Assembly (NCBI RefSeq): GCF_900103345.1
Contig: NZ_LT629702.1
Coordinates: 186,001 to 250,000, forward strand
DNA length: 64,000 nt
Direction of reading: 5' to 3'
From: Pseudomonas azotoformans
GTDB taxonomy: Bacteria > Pseudomonadota > Gammaproteobacteria > Pseudomonadales > Pseudomonadaceae
Shown here: in pieces, positions 16,080 to 24,207 of the stretch
Position numbering within the stretch: the stretch's first letter is position 1
Layout of the letters: each line of letters begins with the position of its first letter
Program-made: the position numbers and the translations under genes
The notes under the pieces: generated by a model
Told to the model about the DNA's origin: nothing
Seen by the model: only the letters and a program-made list of their open reading frames with translations
Databases searched by the model: none

Positions 16080-17344
16080 GCCTGGGCGTCAGCCAAGGGT
16101 GACCGCACGCGTAGCACGGCGGTGAGCGCGATGTAGGTCAACGACGCAGCAACGATACCCACCAACGGCGCGACCCACGGCGAGTTGAACGCCAGCACGG
16201 TGCCCACCGCATAGGCCAGCAGCCCTGGCCAGTTGAATGCTGGCAGGCGTGTATCGGCCAGGCGTGGATAGTGGCCGCGATAGCGGTAGAAGAAGTCCGC
16301 CATGATCACCCCGCCAATCGGCGGGATCACCGTGCCCAGCAGAATCAGGTATGGCACCAGCATGTCGTACATACCCAGCAACGCCAGCAGGGTGCCGATC
16401 ACCGCACCGGCCAGGGTCACGGTCTTGCGGCGTTGGGTGCGCAGCAGGTTGCAGCCGGCCACGGCGAAGTTGTAGATGGTGTTGTCCTGGGTGCTCCAGA
16501 TATTGAGCAGCAACATGGCCATCGCCGCCATGGCAAAACCTTGCAGCAGCAACACTTCGACCACGTCCGGTTGTTGATAGACGATGGCGCCGTAGGCGCC
16601 GATCAGCACCATCAAGCCATTGCCGACAAAAAAACCGATCAGGCTAGCCAGCACCGCCACCCTGGCCGAGCGCGAAAAGCGTGTCCAGTTGGTGGCCTGG
16701 GTCGCGCCGCTGACAAAGGTGCCGAACACCAGGGTGATTGCCGTGGACAAGTCCAACTCACCGGTGGGCACCACCGCGAGCAGCCCATCCAGGCCGCCGA
16801 CTTTCACCGTGGCCACCCACATCGACAGAAACAGCAGGATGCCCATGGCCGGAACCGCGATGTAGGACAGAATCTCCAGCCCGCGATAACCAATGTACGC
16901 CGTGGCACAGAACACCAGGCCAAATACCACCATCAACGCCAGCACGCTGCCCTGGCTGAGTTCGAAATACTTGCCCAGCACCACTGCGGCGGTGGCTGTG
17001 CCCCAGGCGTACCAGCCGATCTGGGTGAAGCCGAGGATTAAATCACTGAGCTTGCTGCCCACTTCGCCAAAGCAAAAACGCCCCATCAACACCGAGTTCA
17101 GCCCGCTCTTGAAGGCGATGTAACCCAGGCCTGCGGCGTAGATACCCAACAGCAGGTTACCCAGGGCCACGACGCCGAGCATGTCGGTGAAACTGAACGC
17201 CACCCCCAGCTTGCCGCCGGCAAACATGGTCGCGGTAAAAAACGTAAAGCCCAACAGCACCATGGCGGTCGACGCCAGGCCTTTGCGTGCATGCATCGGG
17301 ACTTCGCTAAGGGGGTAATCGTTGCCCGGTTCTTGCTGCGTCAT
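16076..17344 (-). CDS. codB: Cytosine permease
   Basis: A 422-residue NCS1-family inner-membrane transporter with about twelve hydrophobic segments, importing cytosine with a cation. It has the family landmarks near residue 100 (GQIGWY-like FTQIGWYAWG), SGATQATNWTRFSRSAR around 240, NIWSTQDNTIYNF near 300 and GTVIPPIGGVIMADFF near 350. The start at 17344 has GGAG nine bases before it; the longer in-frame version adds 58 residues without membrane character and is rejected. First gene of the operon with the PucR regulator and codA, so uptake and deamination are co-expressed. Confidence 0.9.
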   Translation of the reverse strand: MTQQEPGNDYPLSEVPMHARKGLASTAMVLLGFTFFTATMFAGGKLGVAFSFTDMLGVVALGNLLLGIYAAGLGYIAFKSGLNSVLMGRFCFGEVGSKLSDLILGFTQIGWYAWGTATAAVVLGKYFELSQGSVLALMVVFGLVFCATAYIGYRGLEILSYIAVPAMGILLFLSMWVATVKVGGLDGLLAVVPTGELDLSTAITLVFGTFVSGATQATNWTRFSRSARVAVLASLIGFFVGNGLMVLIGAYGAIVYQQPDVVEVLLLQGFAMAAMAMLLLNIWSTQDNTIYNFAVAGCNLLRTQRRKTVTLAGAVIGTLLALLGMYDMLVPYLILLGTVIPPIGGVIMADFFYRYRGHYPRLADTRLPAFNWPGLLAYAVGTVLAFNSPWVAPLVGIVAASLTYIALTAVLRVRSPLADAQA

Positions 17345-17427
17345 GTGCCTTGCTCCCTGAATGAGTGACGCAGGCCTATTGCACCGTGCGTGCCAAGCCG
17401 GCAGCAGTGGCGAGCGCACGATGGGCG

Positions 17428-17444
17428 CTGTGCACCGTGCACAG
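17428..17444. promoter_or_regulatory. Perfect palindrome upstream of codB
   Basis: CTGTGCAC and GTGCACAG are separated by one C, 84 bases before the codB start on the minus strand. A half-site-like TGCACCGTGC also occurs at about 17389-17398. Position and symmetry suggest an operator for the PucR-type regulator encoded in the operon; this is inference. Confidence 0.5.
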
Positions 17445-17535
17445 TATTTATAGCCAAACAGGGGGGGAATGCCGCAAGGAGTGGTCGCCGTGCCCAATCG
17501 GGCACGAAAGCGGTGCAACAGTGATACAAATTGGA

Positions 17536-18159
17536 TCAGTCGAACAGCGTGTGGGTGGTCTCGCCGCGATGGAAGGCAAAGGCCGCCTCCAGATCACTTT
17601 CGATGGTGCGCCCGCGGGACAGCGGTGGCAGCTCATCCAGGCGGAAAAACCCCACTTCGGTGGTCTCGAAGCCTGCCATCGGTGCCGACTGATCCACTGG
17701 CTCGCACAGGAAGTACAGCTTGTAGAAGTCCCGCACGTCCGGCCGATACAAGCCCTTGGCCTTGTGCGTGACGCTGTACAACGCCCGCGCCGTCACCGTC
17801 AGCCCGGCTTCCTCGCGAATTTCCTTGACGATGTTTTCCGCCGCCGACAAACCGATGTCGGCATAACCGCCCGGCAACGCCCAGCAGCCATCGGTCAACT
17901 CACGCACCAGCAGAATCCGGTCACCTTCGATGACCGCGCCGCGCACGTCGATCATCGGCGTCGAGTACCGCTGAGCAAAGTCGCTGACCAACCCGGTGAT
18001 ACGTTCCAGGGGCACATTGCCCAGTTGCGCAAGCATGCTGTGGGCAATCTCGGCAATTTCCTCCAGGCGTTCACGCTCGAAATCATCGGTGCAGAAGTGC
18101 AGGCCCGTGGAGGCCAATGCCTGCAAGCGTTTGGCCTGGGCAAGCCAGGTGTTTTCCAT
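17536..18159 (-). CDS. Nudix hydrolase with N-terminal Nudix-associated domain
   Basis: A 207-residue protein. Residues 1-65 form a helical region like the domain found in front of some Nudix enzymes (ARLQALA..GL.F..D.FE.ERLEEI). The Nudix fold follows, with VRGAVIEGDRILLVRE, WALPGG and the Nudix helix ending KEIREEAGL. Compared with the canonical GX5EX7REUXEEXGU box, the first Glu is Leu and the first Arg is Lys, while the metal-binding REEAG core is intact. Members hydrolyse nucleoside diphosphates linked to another group; the substrate here is not predictable. The GNAT gene upstream on this strand ends 3 bases before this start, so the two are probably co-transcribed. Confidence 0.82.
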   Translation of the reverse strand: MENTWLAQAKRLQALASTGLHFCTDDFERERLEEIAEIAHSMLAQLGNVPLERITGLVSDFAQRYSTPMIDVRGAVIEGDRILLVRELTDGCWALPGGYADIGLSAAENIVKEIREEAGLTVTARALYSVTHKAKGLYRPDVRDFYKLYFLCEPVDQSAPMAGFETTEVGFFRLDELPPLSRGRTIESDLEAAFAFHRGETTHTLFD

Positions 18160-18162
18160 GGG

Positions 18163-18609
18163 TTACTCCTGCAAATGCTTGGTCATGTACACCCGACGCA
18201 GGCCGTGTGCTTCGGCGCGGTGGGTCTCGACATAGCCACGCCGGGTGTACAGCGTGATGTTCTCGGTCATGGCTTCGTTGGTGTACAGGCGGATGGCGGC
18301 GAAGCCTGCGTCGAGCGCCTGTTGTTCGGCGAAGTCCATCAGCAATCGTCCGAAACCCAGGCCCTGGGCCTCCGGGGCGACGGCCAGGTTGTCCAGCAAT
18401 ATCGCGCCGTCGGTAGGCAGCAGGATAATGAACCCCTGAACCTGGCCGGCATTCTCCAGCACATGCACGCCACCGGCTTGCACCAACTGGGGATAGTCCT
18501 CCAGCATCGGCCCGGGCTTGCGGCCGATCCGCGCGATATACGGCGAGTAGGCTGCCTGGACGATGGCCTCGATGGCAGCAACATCATGACTGGTAGCGGG
18601 GCGCATCAT
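18163..18609 (-). CDS. GNAT-family N-acetyltransferase
   Basis: A 148-residue acetyltransferase. Start at 18609 (MMRP) follows GAGGAG at a suitable distance; a second Met comes immediately after. Motif A of the GNAT fold is clear: LDNLAVAPEAQGLGFGRLLMDFAEQQA around residues 70-97 (Q/R-x-x-G-x-G/A binding acetyl-CoA pyrophosphate, here QGLGFG), followed by the C-terminal strand Y-N-E-N-LYTRRGYVE. Substrate unknown. It sits between the XRE regulator gene and the Nudix gene, all on the minus strand with short gaps. Confidence 0.85.
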   Translation of the reverse strand: MMRPATSHDVAAIEAIVQAAYSPYIARIGRKPGPMLEDYPQLVQAGGVHVLENAGQVQGFIILLPTDGAILLDNLAVAPEAQGLGFGRLLMDFAEQQALDAGFAAIRLYTNEAMTENITLYTRRGYVETHRAEAHGLRRVYMTKHLQE

Positions 18610-18635
18610 TGCAGCGAACTCCTCTGGAAAATCGA

Positions 18636-18833
18636 TCACTCTGCTGGCGCTTCGAAGATGCCTTCTATAGGCCGCCCGAACACCTTGGCGATCTTGAACG
18701 CCAAGGGCAAGCTCGGATCGTAGCGGCCGGTCTCGATGGCGTTGACGGTCTGGCGCGACACACCCAGGCGCTCGGCGAGGTCGGCCTGGGACCATCCCAG
18801 TTCCGAACGCAACTGGCGCATCAGGTTATTCAT
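18636..18833 (-). CDS. Small XRE/Cro-type DNA-binding regulator
   Basis: A 65-residue protein that is almost entirely one helix-turn-helix: LRSELGWSQADLAERLGVSRQTVNAIETGRYDPSL (residues 7-42), the classical Cro/CI fold of the YozG type. The ATG overlaps the stop of the upstream membrane-protein gene by four bases (ATGA), so the two are translated together. It probably represses its own operon through the repeated boxes that flank the promoter at 19233-19261, though this is inferred from position. Confidence 0.85.
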   Translation of the reverse strand: MNNLMRQLRSELGWSQADLAERLGVSRQTVNAIETGRYDPSLPLAFKIAKVFGRPIEGIFEAPAE

Positions 18834-19204
18834 TGGTAGCGCCTTGTGCCGATGATCGTGGCTACACACCAGACGCCGCCCATGATCGGCCACACCATAA
18901 AGGCCGACAGACGCGGAAAGCCAGCAGTTTCAAGGAAGCCGTAGCTGAAGGTCGTCAGCGCCGTGCACACGAAGGCCACGGCCAGTGCGTCCAACTGAAT
19001 CTTGCGACCCATTTCATCCATGGCGTTCAGCCGACGGATGATCGTAATCGCCATCGCGATCATCGGAATGACGGGCAGCAAAACCAGGGCAATTTTGGCG
19101 GCGCCGTCGGGCATGGACGACACGTAGGTGCTGGAAACCACGACGCACACAAAATACGCCAGCATTGTCACCGCGAATTCCACCAGGAAGCGTTTGACCG
19201 ACAT
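18830..19204 (-). CDS. Small four-helix membrane protein paired with XRE regulator
   Basis: A 124-residue protein with four hydrophobic segments (about 10-30, 38-58, 75-95 and 100-118) and no recognised domain. ATG at 19204 is chosen because GGAG stands six bases before it; an ATG two codons earlier is possible. Such small membrane proteins frequently accompany a YozG-like XRE regulator in bacteria, but their job is unknown. A well-formed promoter lies immediately upstream, and the gene overlaps the regulator gene, so this pair is an operon possibly extending to the GNAT and Nudix genes. Confidence 0.6.
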   Translation of the reverse strand: MSVKRFLVEFAVTMLAYFVCVVVSSTYVSSMPDGAAKIALVLLPVIPMIAMAITIIRRLNAMDEMGRKIQLDALAVAFVCTALTTFSYGFLETAGFPRLSAFMVWPIMGGVWCVATIIGTRRYQ

Positions 19205-19221
19205 AACCATCTCCGTGAGTA

Positions 19222-19274
19222 AAGGGTGCTTTACATTAGGCACAGGCTGTTGCGGTGTCAAGGGTGCTTTACAT
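19222..19274. repeat. Pair of 15-base direct repeats, candidate operators
   Basis: AAGGGTGCTTTACAT occurs at 19222-19236 and again at 19260-19274, 38 bases apart start to start. One copy covers the -10 box and the other abuts the -35 box of the promoter above, the arrangement expected for repressor sites of the adjacent XRE protein. Confidence 0.65.
19233..19261 (-). promoter_or_regulatory. Sigma-70 promoter of the membrane protein-XRE operon
   Basis: Read on the minus strand: TTGACA (19256-19261), a 17-base spacer, then TAATGT (19233-19238), 29 bases before the start codon. The -35 is a perfect consensus. Both hexamers touch copies of a 15-base direct repeat. Confidence 0.7.
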
Positions 19275-19291
19275 AGATGAAGGGCAGGCAC

Positions 19292-19316
19292 AAAAAAACC
19301 ACCGCGAGGGTGGTTT
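19292..19316 (-). terminator. Terminator after queD
   Basis: AACCACC pairs with GGTGGTT around a GCGAG loop. On the minus strand it is followed by a run of T (the A-run at 19292-19298), 17 bases after the queD stop. Confidence 0.75.
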
Positions 19317-19332
19317 TATTCATCGCACCGGC

Positions 19333-19689
19333 TTACTCGCCGCGATAGATGCAACCGCTGGTGCAGGTCTCGTGGATACGAATCGCACTGAGCTCAGGCA
19401 GCAGGGGTTTCAGCTCATTCCAGATCCACTTGGCCAGTACTTCGCTGGTGGGGTTTTCCAGGCCGGGGATGTCATTGAGGTAGTTGTGGTCGAGGCGTTC
19501 GTAGAGTGGCTTGAAAATCGCCTTGATCTCCGAGAAGTCGCGAATCCAGCCGGTATGGGGATCCAGGTCGCCGCTGAGGTGGATCGCCACCTTGAACGAA
19601 TGCCCATGCAGGCGCCCGCATTTGTGGCCTTCCGGTACGTGGGGCAGGCGGTGGGCGGATTCGAATGTAAATTCCTTGAAGATTTCCAC
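19333..19689 (-). CDS. queD: 6-carboxytetrahydropterin synthase
   Basis: A 118-residue QueD enzyme that converts 7,8-dihydroneopterin triphosphate to 6-carboxy-tetrahydropterin in queuosine (tRNA) synthesis. Nearly every conserved block of E. coli QueD is present: [25 protein letters not shown] with the Zn-binding histidines and catalytic Cys, [27 protein letters not shown], and the ending [12 protein letters not shown]. The start appears to be GTG at 19689; no in-frame ATG precedes FKEFTFE. Other queuosine genes are not in the window. Confidence 0.95.
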   Translation of the reverse strand: MEIFKEFTFESAHRLPHVPEGHKCGRLHGHSFKVAIHLSGDLDPHTGWIRDFSEIKAIFKPLYERLDHNYLNDIPGLENPTSEVLAKWIWNELKPLLPELSAIRIHETCTSGCIYRGE

Positions 19690-20278
19690 AGTGTTTTCAG
19701 CTCGGTCGGTGTCTGGCAGGCGGCGAGTTTAACAGCTTGATCCCTCGCCGCGCATACCGTCCCTCTGTCGACGTTGGCTTGTTGGCGAAATATGGATTGC
19801 ATATGGCGAGGGCGCTTGCTCCCGTCAGCGGCCTGACAGCCGACAGCTATCTGACTGTTACTCCGCGATTCAAATGTGGGAGGGGGCTTGCCCGCGAAGG
19901 CGGCCTGACAGCCTACCAGGATGTTGGATCAGACCGAGTACATATCCGTTGTTTAAGTAACGGCTGCTATTGGTTCCGCCCTTACGGCGGCTCACTTTTG
20001 AAAAGCCGGAATGCCGGCCCAGTCAAAAGTAAGCAAAACGCTCTTGCCCCAACACTCGGCACCTCGCCTAGGCTCGGTGTGCCCGTAATTCGACAGTGAT
20101 TTGGGGGGCCGCCGCCACGCGCCCTCCATGGCGCGGGGCGGCTAAACCGGCATCCCTGCCGGTTTACCCCCCAAATCCCTGCCGAATTCCGGCCAGCGTG
20201 TTTGACGGGGCGCCTAAGATCAAAAGCAAGATCAAGAGCGGCTCGCTTCGCATCGTGGTTAGCGTGGGAGGGCCGCGT
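19690..20278. repeat. Long intergenic region with dispersed-repeat sequence
   Basis: 589 bases with no convincing gene. It has a REP-like core (TGTGGGAGGGGGCTTGCCCGCG at 19875), preceded by a related degenerate copy near 19805. A 300-base block (about 19930-20260) with several GC-rich hairpins follows, for example GGCGCGGGGCGGC against its partner and AAACCGGCATCCC/TGCCGGTTT around 20145-20165. From memory this block closely resembles repeats scattered between genes in fluorescens-group genomes. Short ORFs here look accidental. Confidence 0.5.
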
Positions 20279-21358
20279 CTACAGGACCTGTAGTCTCTCG
20301 CCCAATCTGCCGTTATCCGCCAGCTCCAGAAACTCATCGCCCAGCCTTCGGCTTTCACTCATCGCGGTCTGCCAGTACTTGTTGCGGCCCGCGTCGTCGC
20401 CCATGAAGCGCTTGAAGTCGCTGCGGTCTGGCAATTTGCCGTGGGGCAGGCGGGCCAGGTAGTCCCTGGAGGGGGCCAGCAGCAATACATCCTGCAAGCC
20501 TTGCTGGTTGCTGCGTCGCCACGGCAGGCCTTTGTCGAACCAGCCGGGGATGACCCGGTCGGTGAAGTGCGGGTACAGCACGATGTCATCGCCGTGGTAG
20601 GGCAGGTCGAGGTGGTAGTCCAGCAGGCCGCCGTCGCGGTAGGTGCCGGCGCCGGCGCCCGGCAGGTCGCGCACGCCTTGCATCACCATGGGGATCGACC
20701 CCGACGCCAGCAGGGCCTGGCGCAGGTTGCCCAGCTCCAGGGGCAGGAAGCGCGAGGGGAAGTCCTTCAGCGCATGCACCGGTGGCGCCTGGCGCGGGTC
20801 GTGGATGATCAGCCGTTCGAAGTGCCGCGACAGCCGCGCGCGGCTGCGCAGGTTATCGGCAATCACCGAGGACAGGCCCAGCCCGAGCCGTCCGCGATGG
20901 TCGTCGGCCAGCAGGCCGTGGCTCTTGACCACCATGATGTTGAGGCGGTAATCCGGGTTGTCCAGCACCCGTGCATCGCGGCCGGCGAGCAAGTCGTCGA
21001 GCATGCGTTGGCAGCTCTGGCTGACTTCGGCCATGGTCACGCCTTTGGCAAAGCGCTGTTCGTTGTACAGGCGGCCGAGGTCCAGCAGGCCTTGCACCGG
21101 GTCGGGCAGGCACGCGCTGGCGAACCGCCAGGAGCCGATGGAGGCACCGATCAGTGCGCGTTCCCGTGGCGCACGAGGCAGCCAGTCGCCGAACAGCGCC
21201 AGGTCCAGGCCCTGGATGCCGAGTGCCTTCGGGCCGCCGGCTGCGCCGGGCAGGATGCCCACCTCGGCAGGCGTGAGGCCTTGTTCACGAATGCGCGCAA
21301 AGGCGCGTTTGCCGGCCTTGAGGGTCAGGGCGGGAAACTTGATGTGGATGGCTGTCAT
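20279..21358 (-). CDS. Patatin-like phospholipase family protein
   Basis: A 359-residue protein with the three patatin signatures. These are a glycine-rich oxyanion loop (LPGAAGGPKALGIQG, residues 36-50), the nucleophile elbow GASIGS near residue 72, and the catalytic Asp in YRDGGLLDY near residue 240. It is probably a lipid acyl hydrolase acting in the cytoplasm or at the membrane, as no signal peptide is seen. Physiological substrate unknown. It stands alone between a repeat-rich spacer and the divergent PepSY operon. Confidence 0.8.
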   Translation of the reverse strand: MTAIHIKFPALTLKAGKRAFARIREQGLTPAEVGILPGAAGGPKALGIQGLDLALFGDWLPRAPRERALIGASIGSWRFASACLPDPVQGLLDLGRLYNEQRFAKGVTMAEVSQSCQRMLDDLLAGRDARVLDNPDYRLNIMVVKSHGLLADDHRGRLGLGLSSVIADNLRSRARLSRHFERLIIHDPRQAPPVHALKDFPSRFLPLELGNLRQALLASGSIPMVMQGVRDLPGAGAGTYRDGGLLDYHLDLPYHGDDIVLYPHFTDRVIPGWFDKGLPWRRSNQQGLQDVLLLAPSRDYLARLPHGKLPDRSDFKRFMGDDAGRNKYWQTAMSESRRLGDEFLELADNGRLGERLQVL

Positions 21359-21516
21359 ACCGGTCTCTGTCCGAGCGAGCGGGGCATTATAGAAAATCTC
21401 ATGGAATGTAGGGCAAAGGCCTTGGTCGGAATTGCCATGGTGGCAATTCAGTTTCAGTTAAGTTGCAGGGCGTACGGTGGTCGGCGTAGGAAAACATCCT
21501 GTAACGGAGACTGATC

Positions 21517-21819
21517 ATGAAGCGCCTTACCGCGCTGGCCGCCGCCGGTATCATCGCCCTCACGGCGACCCAGGCCCGAGCCGTGGACCCCGACAAACCA
21601 CTGAAAGTGCCGGCCACTGTTACTATTGTCGCTTTCGATCAACTGCAAGCCACGGCCCTGGCCCTGCATCCCGGTTCGACATTGTTGGACACCGACCTGG
21701 ACGAGGCCTACGGCAAGTACGTGTATGAAGTCGAGTTGGAAGATGCCCACGGCATCGAATGGGACGTTGAATTGGACGCGCTCACCGGGCAGGTCCTCAA
21801 GAATCATCAGGATACGTAA
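21517..21819 (+). CDS. PepSY-domain periplasmic protein (first copy)
   Basis: A 100-residue protein with a signal peptide (MKRLTALAAAGIIALTATQARA, cleavage after ARA) and one PepSY domain. The domain reads HPGS.L.D.DLDEAYGKYVYEVELEDAHGIEWDVELDALTGQVLK, close to the consensus for the whole fold. PepSY proteins are small periplasmic modules thought to bind ligands or inhibit peptidases. A GGAG precedes the ATG, and the stop overlaps the second PepSY gene by one base. The downstream two-component genes suggest these two proteins tune the sensor kinase or are its regulatory targets. Confidence 0.85.
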   Translation: MKRLTALAAAGIIALTATQARAVDPDKPLKVPATVTIVAFDQLQATALALHPGSTLLDTDLDEAYGKYVYEVELEDAHGIEWDVELDALTGQVLKNHQDT

Positions 21820-22130
21820 TGAAGGTAAATTTACGCGTCGGCAGTCGAGTGGCGCTGGTGCTCTTGGCATTCTGCTCCAGCCTGGCGGCCCGCGACCTCA
21901 ATCAGGATGAAGCCTTGGCGCTGCGCCAGCAGGGGGTGATCCTGCCGCTGGAGCAACTGTTGCAGCAGGCCATGGCGCGTTACCCCGGCTCGCGCCTGCT
22001 GGAGGCCGAGCTGGAGAAGAAGCACGGCCAATATGCCTATGAAGTGGAACTGGTTACCACCGAAGGCGTGGTGCGCGAGATCAAGCTGGACGCGCGCACC
22101 GGTGTGTTGATCAAAGACGAGGAAGACTGA
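21819..22130 (+). CDS. PepSY-domain periplasmic protein (second copy)
   Basis: A 103-residue paralogue of the preceding protein. A signal peptide covers about residues 1-24 (ending SLAA), and a PepSY domain has the same [44 protein letters not shown] pattern. Its ATG overlaps the previous stop (TAATG) and its own stop overlaps the response regulator ATG (TGATG), so the four genes form one coupled operon. A lysine-glutamate tail follows the domain. Confidence 0.85.
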   Translation: MKVNLRVGSRVALVLLAFCSSLAARDLNQDEALALRQQGVILPLEQLLQQAMARYPGSRLLEAELEKKHGQYAYEVELVTTEGVVREIKLDARTGVLIKDEED

Positions 22131-22798
22131 TGCGCCTGCTGCTGGTGGAAGACAACGTACCCTTGGCCGATGAACTGGTGGCTGGCCTGCAGCGCCAGGG
22201 CTATGCCGTCGATTGGCTGGCCGATGGGCGCGATGCCGTGTATCAGGGCCGCAGCGAGCCCTACGACCTGATCATCCTCGACCTCGGCCTCCCTGGTCTG
22301 CCCGGGCTTGAGGTGCTGGCGCAATGGCGAGCGGCTGCGTTGGCCGTTCCGGTACTGATCCTCACCGCCCGCGATTCCTGGGCCGAGCGCATCGAAGGGC
22401 TCAAGGCTGGCGCCGACGATTACCTGGCTAAACCCTTTCACCCCGAAGAGCTGCACTTGCGCATCCAGGCGTTGTTGCGCCGCTCCCACGGCCGGGCCAA
22501 CCAACCGACGTTGCAAGCGGCCGGCCTGCACCTGGACGAAGGGCGCCAATGCGTGCTGCGTGACGGCGATGAGATCCAACTGACCGCCGCCGAATTTCGC
22601 CTGTTGCGCTATTTCATGCTGCACCCCGAACAGATCCTGTCGAAAAGCCACTTGGCCGAGCACCTCTACGACGGCGAGACTGAACGCGACTCCAATGTGC
22701 TGGAAGTGCACGTCAACCATCTGCGCCGCAAGTTGGGCCGCAGCGTGATCGAGACCCGGCGCGGCCAGGGTTACCGGTTTGGCGCCAGCCCTGCATGA
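22130..22798 (+). CDS. OmpR-family response regulator (QseB/PmrA-like)
   Basis: A 222-residue two-component regulator. The receiver domain (1-115) has the acidic pocket (VEDN), phospho-acceptor Asp51 in ILDLGLPG, Thr79 and Lys101 in LAKPF. The C-terminal winged helix (125-220) ends with the standard [15 protein letters not shown] and [10 protein letters not shown]. It should bind DNA once phosphorylated by the kinase encoded next, whose start overlaps its stop by four bases. Regulon unknown; the two PepSY genes just upstream are probable targets. Confidence 0.92.
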   Translation: MRLLLVEDNVPLADELVAGLQRQGYAVDWLADGRDAVYQGRSEPYDLIILDLGLPGLPGLEVLAQWRAAALAVPVLILTARDSWAERIEGLKAGADDYLAKPFHPEELHLRIQALLRRSHGRANQPTLQAAGLHLDEGRQCVLRDGDEIQLTAAEFRLLRYFMLHPEQILSKSHLAEHLYDGETERDSNVLEVHVNHLRRKLGRSVIETRRGQGYRFGASPA

Positions 22799-24156
22799 GG
22801 TCGATCCAGCGGCGCCTGAGCCTGGGGCTGATCAGCGTGATGGTGATCGTCGGCGTGGTGTTGGCCCAGACCAGCCTGTGGTTGTTCGAGGCCGGCTTGC
22901 AACGCTACCTGGAAGCCGGTTTGCGCAACGACGCCGAAAACCTGCTGGTGGCCCTGGTGCGTGGGCCGAACGGCGTGCAGCTGGATGAGCAACGCCTGTC
23001 GCCAGCGTATCAACGGCCGTTTTCCGGGCATTACTTCCGCATCGATTTTGCCGACGTCCACTGGCGTTCCCGCTCATTGTGGGACCAGGAACTGCCGCGC
23101 CTGCCCGAGGCGGGGCTGAAGGGCAACCTGCAACTCGGCCCGGAAGGCCAGCAACTGCTGGTGCTGCGTGCGGACTACAAGCGGTTTGGCCAATCGATTT
23201 CCATCAGCGTGGCCCAGGACTACACGCCGGTGCGCGAAAGCTTCCGGCTGATGCGCCAGATCGGCCTGGTGCTGGGGCTGGCAGCGCTGCTGCTGGTGCT
23301 GATCCTGCAACGGGTGACTGTGCGCCGTGCCTTGCGCCCGCTAGAAACCGCGCGCAACCAGATCGCCCAGTTGCAACAGGGGCAACGCTCGCAACTTGAT
23401 ACCCAGGTGCCCCTGGAACTGGAGCCGCTGGTGGCGCAGATCAACCACCTGCTGGCTCACACCGAGGACAGCCTCAAGCGTTCGCGCAATGCCCTGGGCA
23501 ACCTCGGCCACGCGCTCAAGACGCCCTTGGCGGTGCTCTTGAGCGCGGCATCGAGCGAGACGCTCAAGCAACATCCCGAACTGAGCAAACTGCTGCGTGA
23601 TCAGTTGGAGCAGGTACAGCAACGCCTCAACCGCGAACTCAATCGCGCCCGCCTGGCCGGGGAAACCTTGCCCGGCGCGCTGTTCGACTGTGATAAAGAA
23701 CTGCCCGGCCTGCTCGCCACCCTGACCATGATCCACGGCGAGCACCTGGACCTGAGCTACCGCGCCGCGCCGGGCCTGCAACTGCCCTGGGACCGCGAAG
23801 ATCTATTGGAACTGCTCGGCAACCTGTTGGATAACGCCTGCAAATGGGCGGATGCCGACGTGCGCCTGAGCGTCACCGAGACCGCGCACCATTACCTGCT
23901 GGCGGTGGAGGATGACGGTCCCGGCATTCCTGAAAGCCAGCGCGCCCAGGTCTTCAGCCGTGGCGCACGGCTGGATGAGCAGATCGATGGCCATGGCCTG
24001 GGGCTGGGGATCGTGCGGGATATTGTCGAGGTGTGGGGCGGGACGTTGCAGTTGCAGGCGTCTGAGCTGGGCGGCCTGAAAGTGCTGATCGAACTGCCCT
24101 GTGGGAGGGGGCTTGCCCCTGATGGCGGTATTCCAGTCAAAAAACAGATTGGCTGA
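22795..24156 (+). CDS. Sensor histidine kinase (PhoQ-like), C-terminus formed by a REP element
   Basis: A 453-residue inner-membrane kinase. Segments at about 10-30 and 157-172 cross the membrane and enclose a 125-residue periplasmic sensor. A HAMP-like linker, the H-box [10 protein letters not shown] with phospho-acceptor His239, the N-box [12 protein letters not shown], and G-boxes DDGPGI and GHGLGLGIV follow. Partner of the response regulator encoded four bases upstream. The last 18 residues (from Cys436) and the stop codon are encoded by a REP repeat starting at 24100, so the original protein probably ended near LIELP plus a few residues. The tail is unlikely to matter for catalysis. Confidence 0.9.
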   Translation: MRSIQRRLSLGLISVMVIVGVVLAQTSLWLFEAGLQRYLEAGLRNDAENLLVALVRGPNGVQLDEQRLSPAYQRPFSGHYFRIDFADVHWRSRSLWDQELPRLPEAGLKGNLQLGPEGQQLLVLRADYKRFGQSISISVAQDYTPVRESFRLMRQIGLVLGLAALLLVLILQRVTVRRALRPLETARNQIAQLQQGQRSQLDTQVPLELEPLVAQINHLLAHTEDSLKRSRNALGNLGHALKTPLAVLLSAASSETLKQHPELSKLLRDQLEQVQQRLNRELNRARLAGETLPGALFDCDKELPGLLATLTMIHGEHLDLSYRAAPGLQLPWDREDLLELLGNLLDNACKWADADVRLSVTETAHHYLLAVEDDGPGIPESQRAQVFSRGARLDEQIDGHGLGLGIVRDIVEVWGGTLQLQASELGGLKVLIELPCGRGLAPDGGIPVKKQIG

Positions 24157-24190
24157 TACACCGCAATCGGGGGCAAGCCCCCTCCCACAT
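24100..24190. repeat. REPIN overlapping the histidine kinase 3' end
   Basis: Inverted REP pair: TGTGGGAGGGGGCTTGCCCC at 24100 and its complement ending at 24190, with an unrelated spacer. The left arm lies inside the kinase reading frame. Confidence 0.85.
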
Positions 24191-24207
24191 TGGATCGCCT
24201 TGCATTT

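Noticed and set aside
14976..16136. A 386-codon plus-strand open frame opposite the PucR regulator
   Set aside because: It mirrors the regulator gene on the other strand, has no domain or ribosome binding site, and arises from GC-rich third positions.
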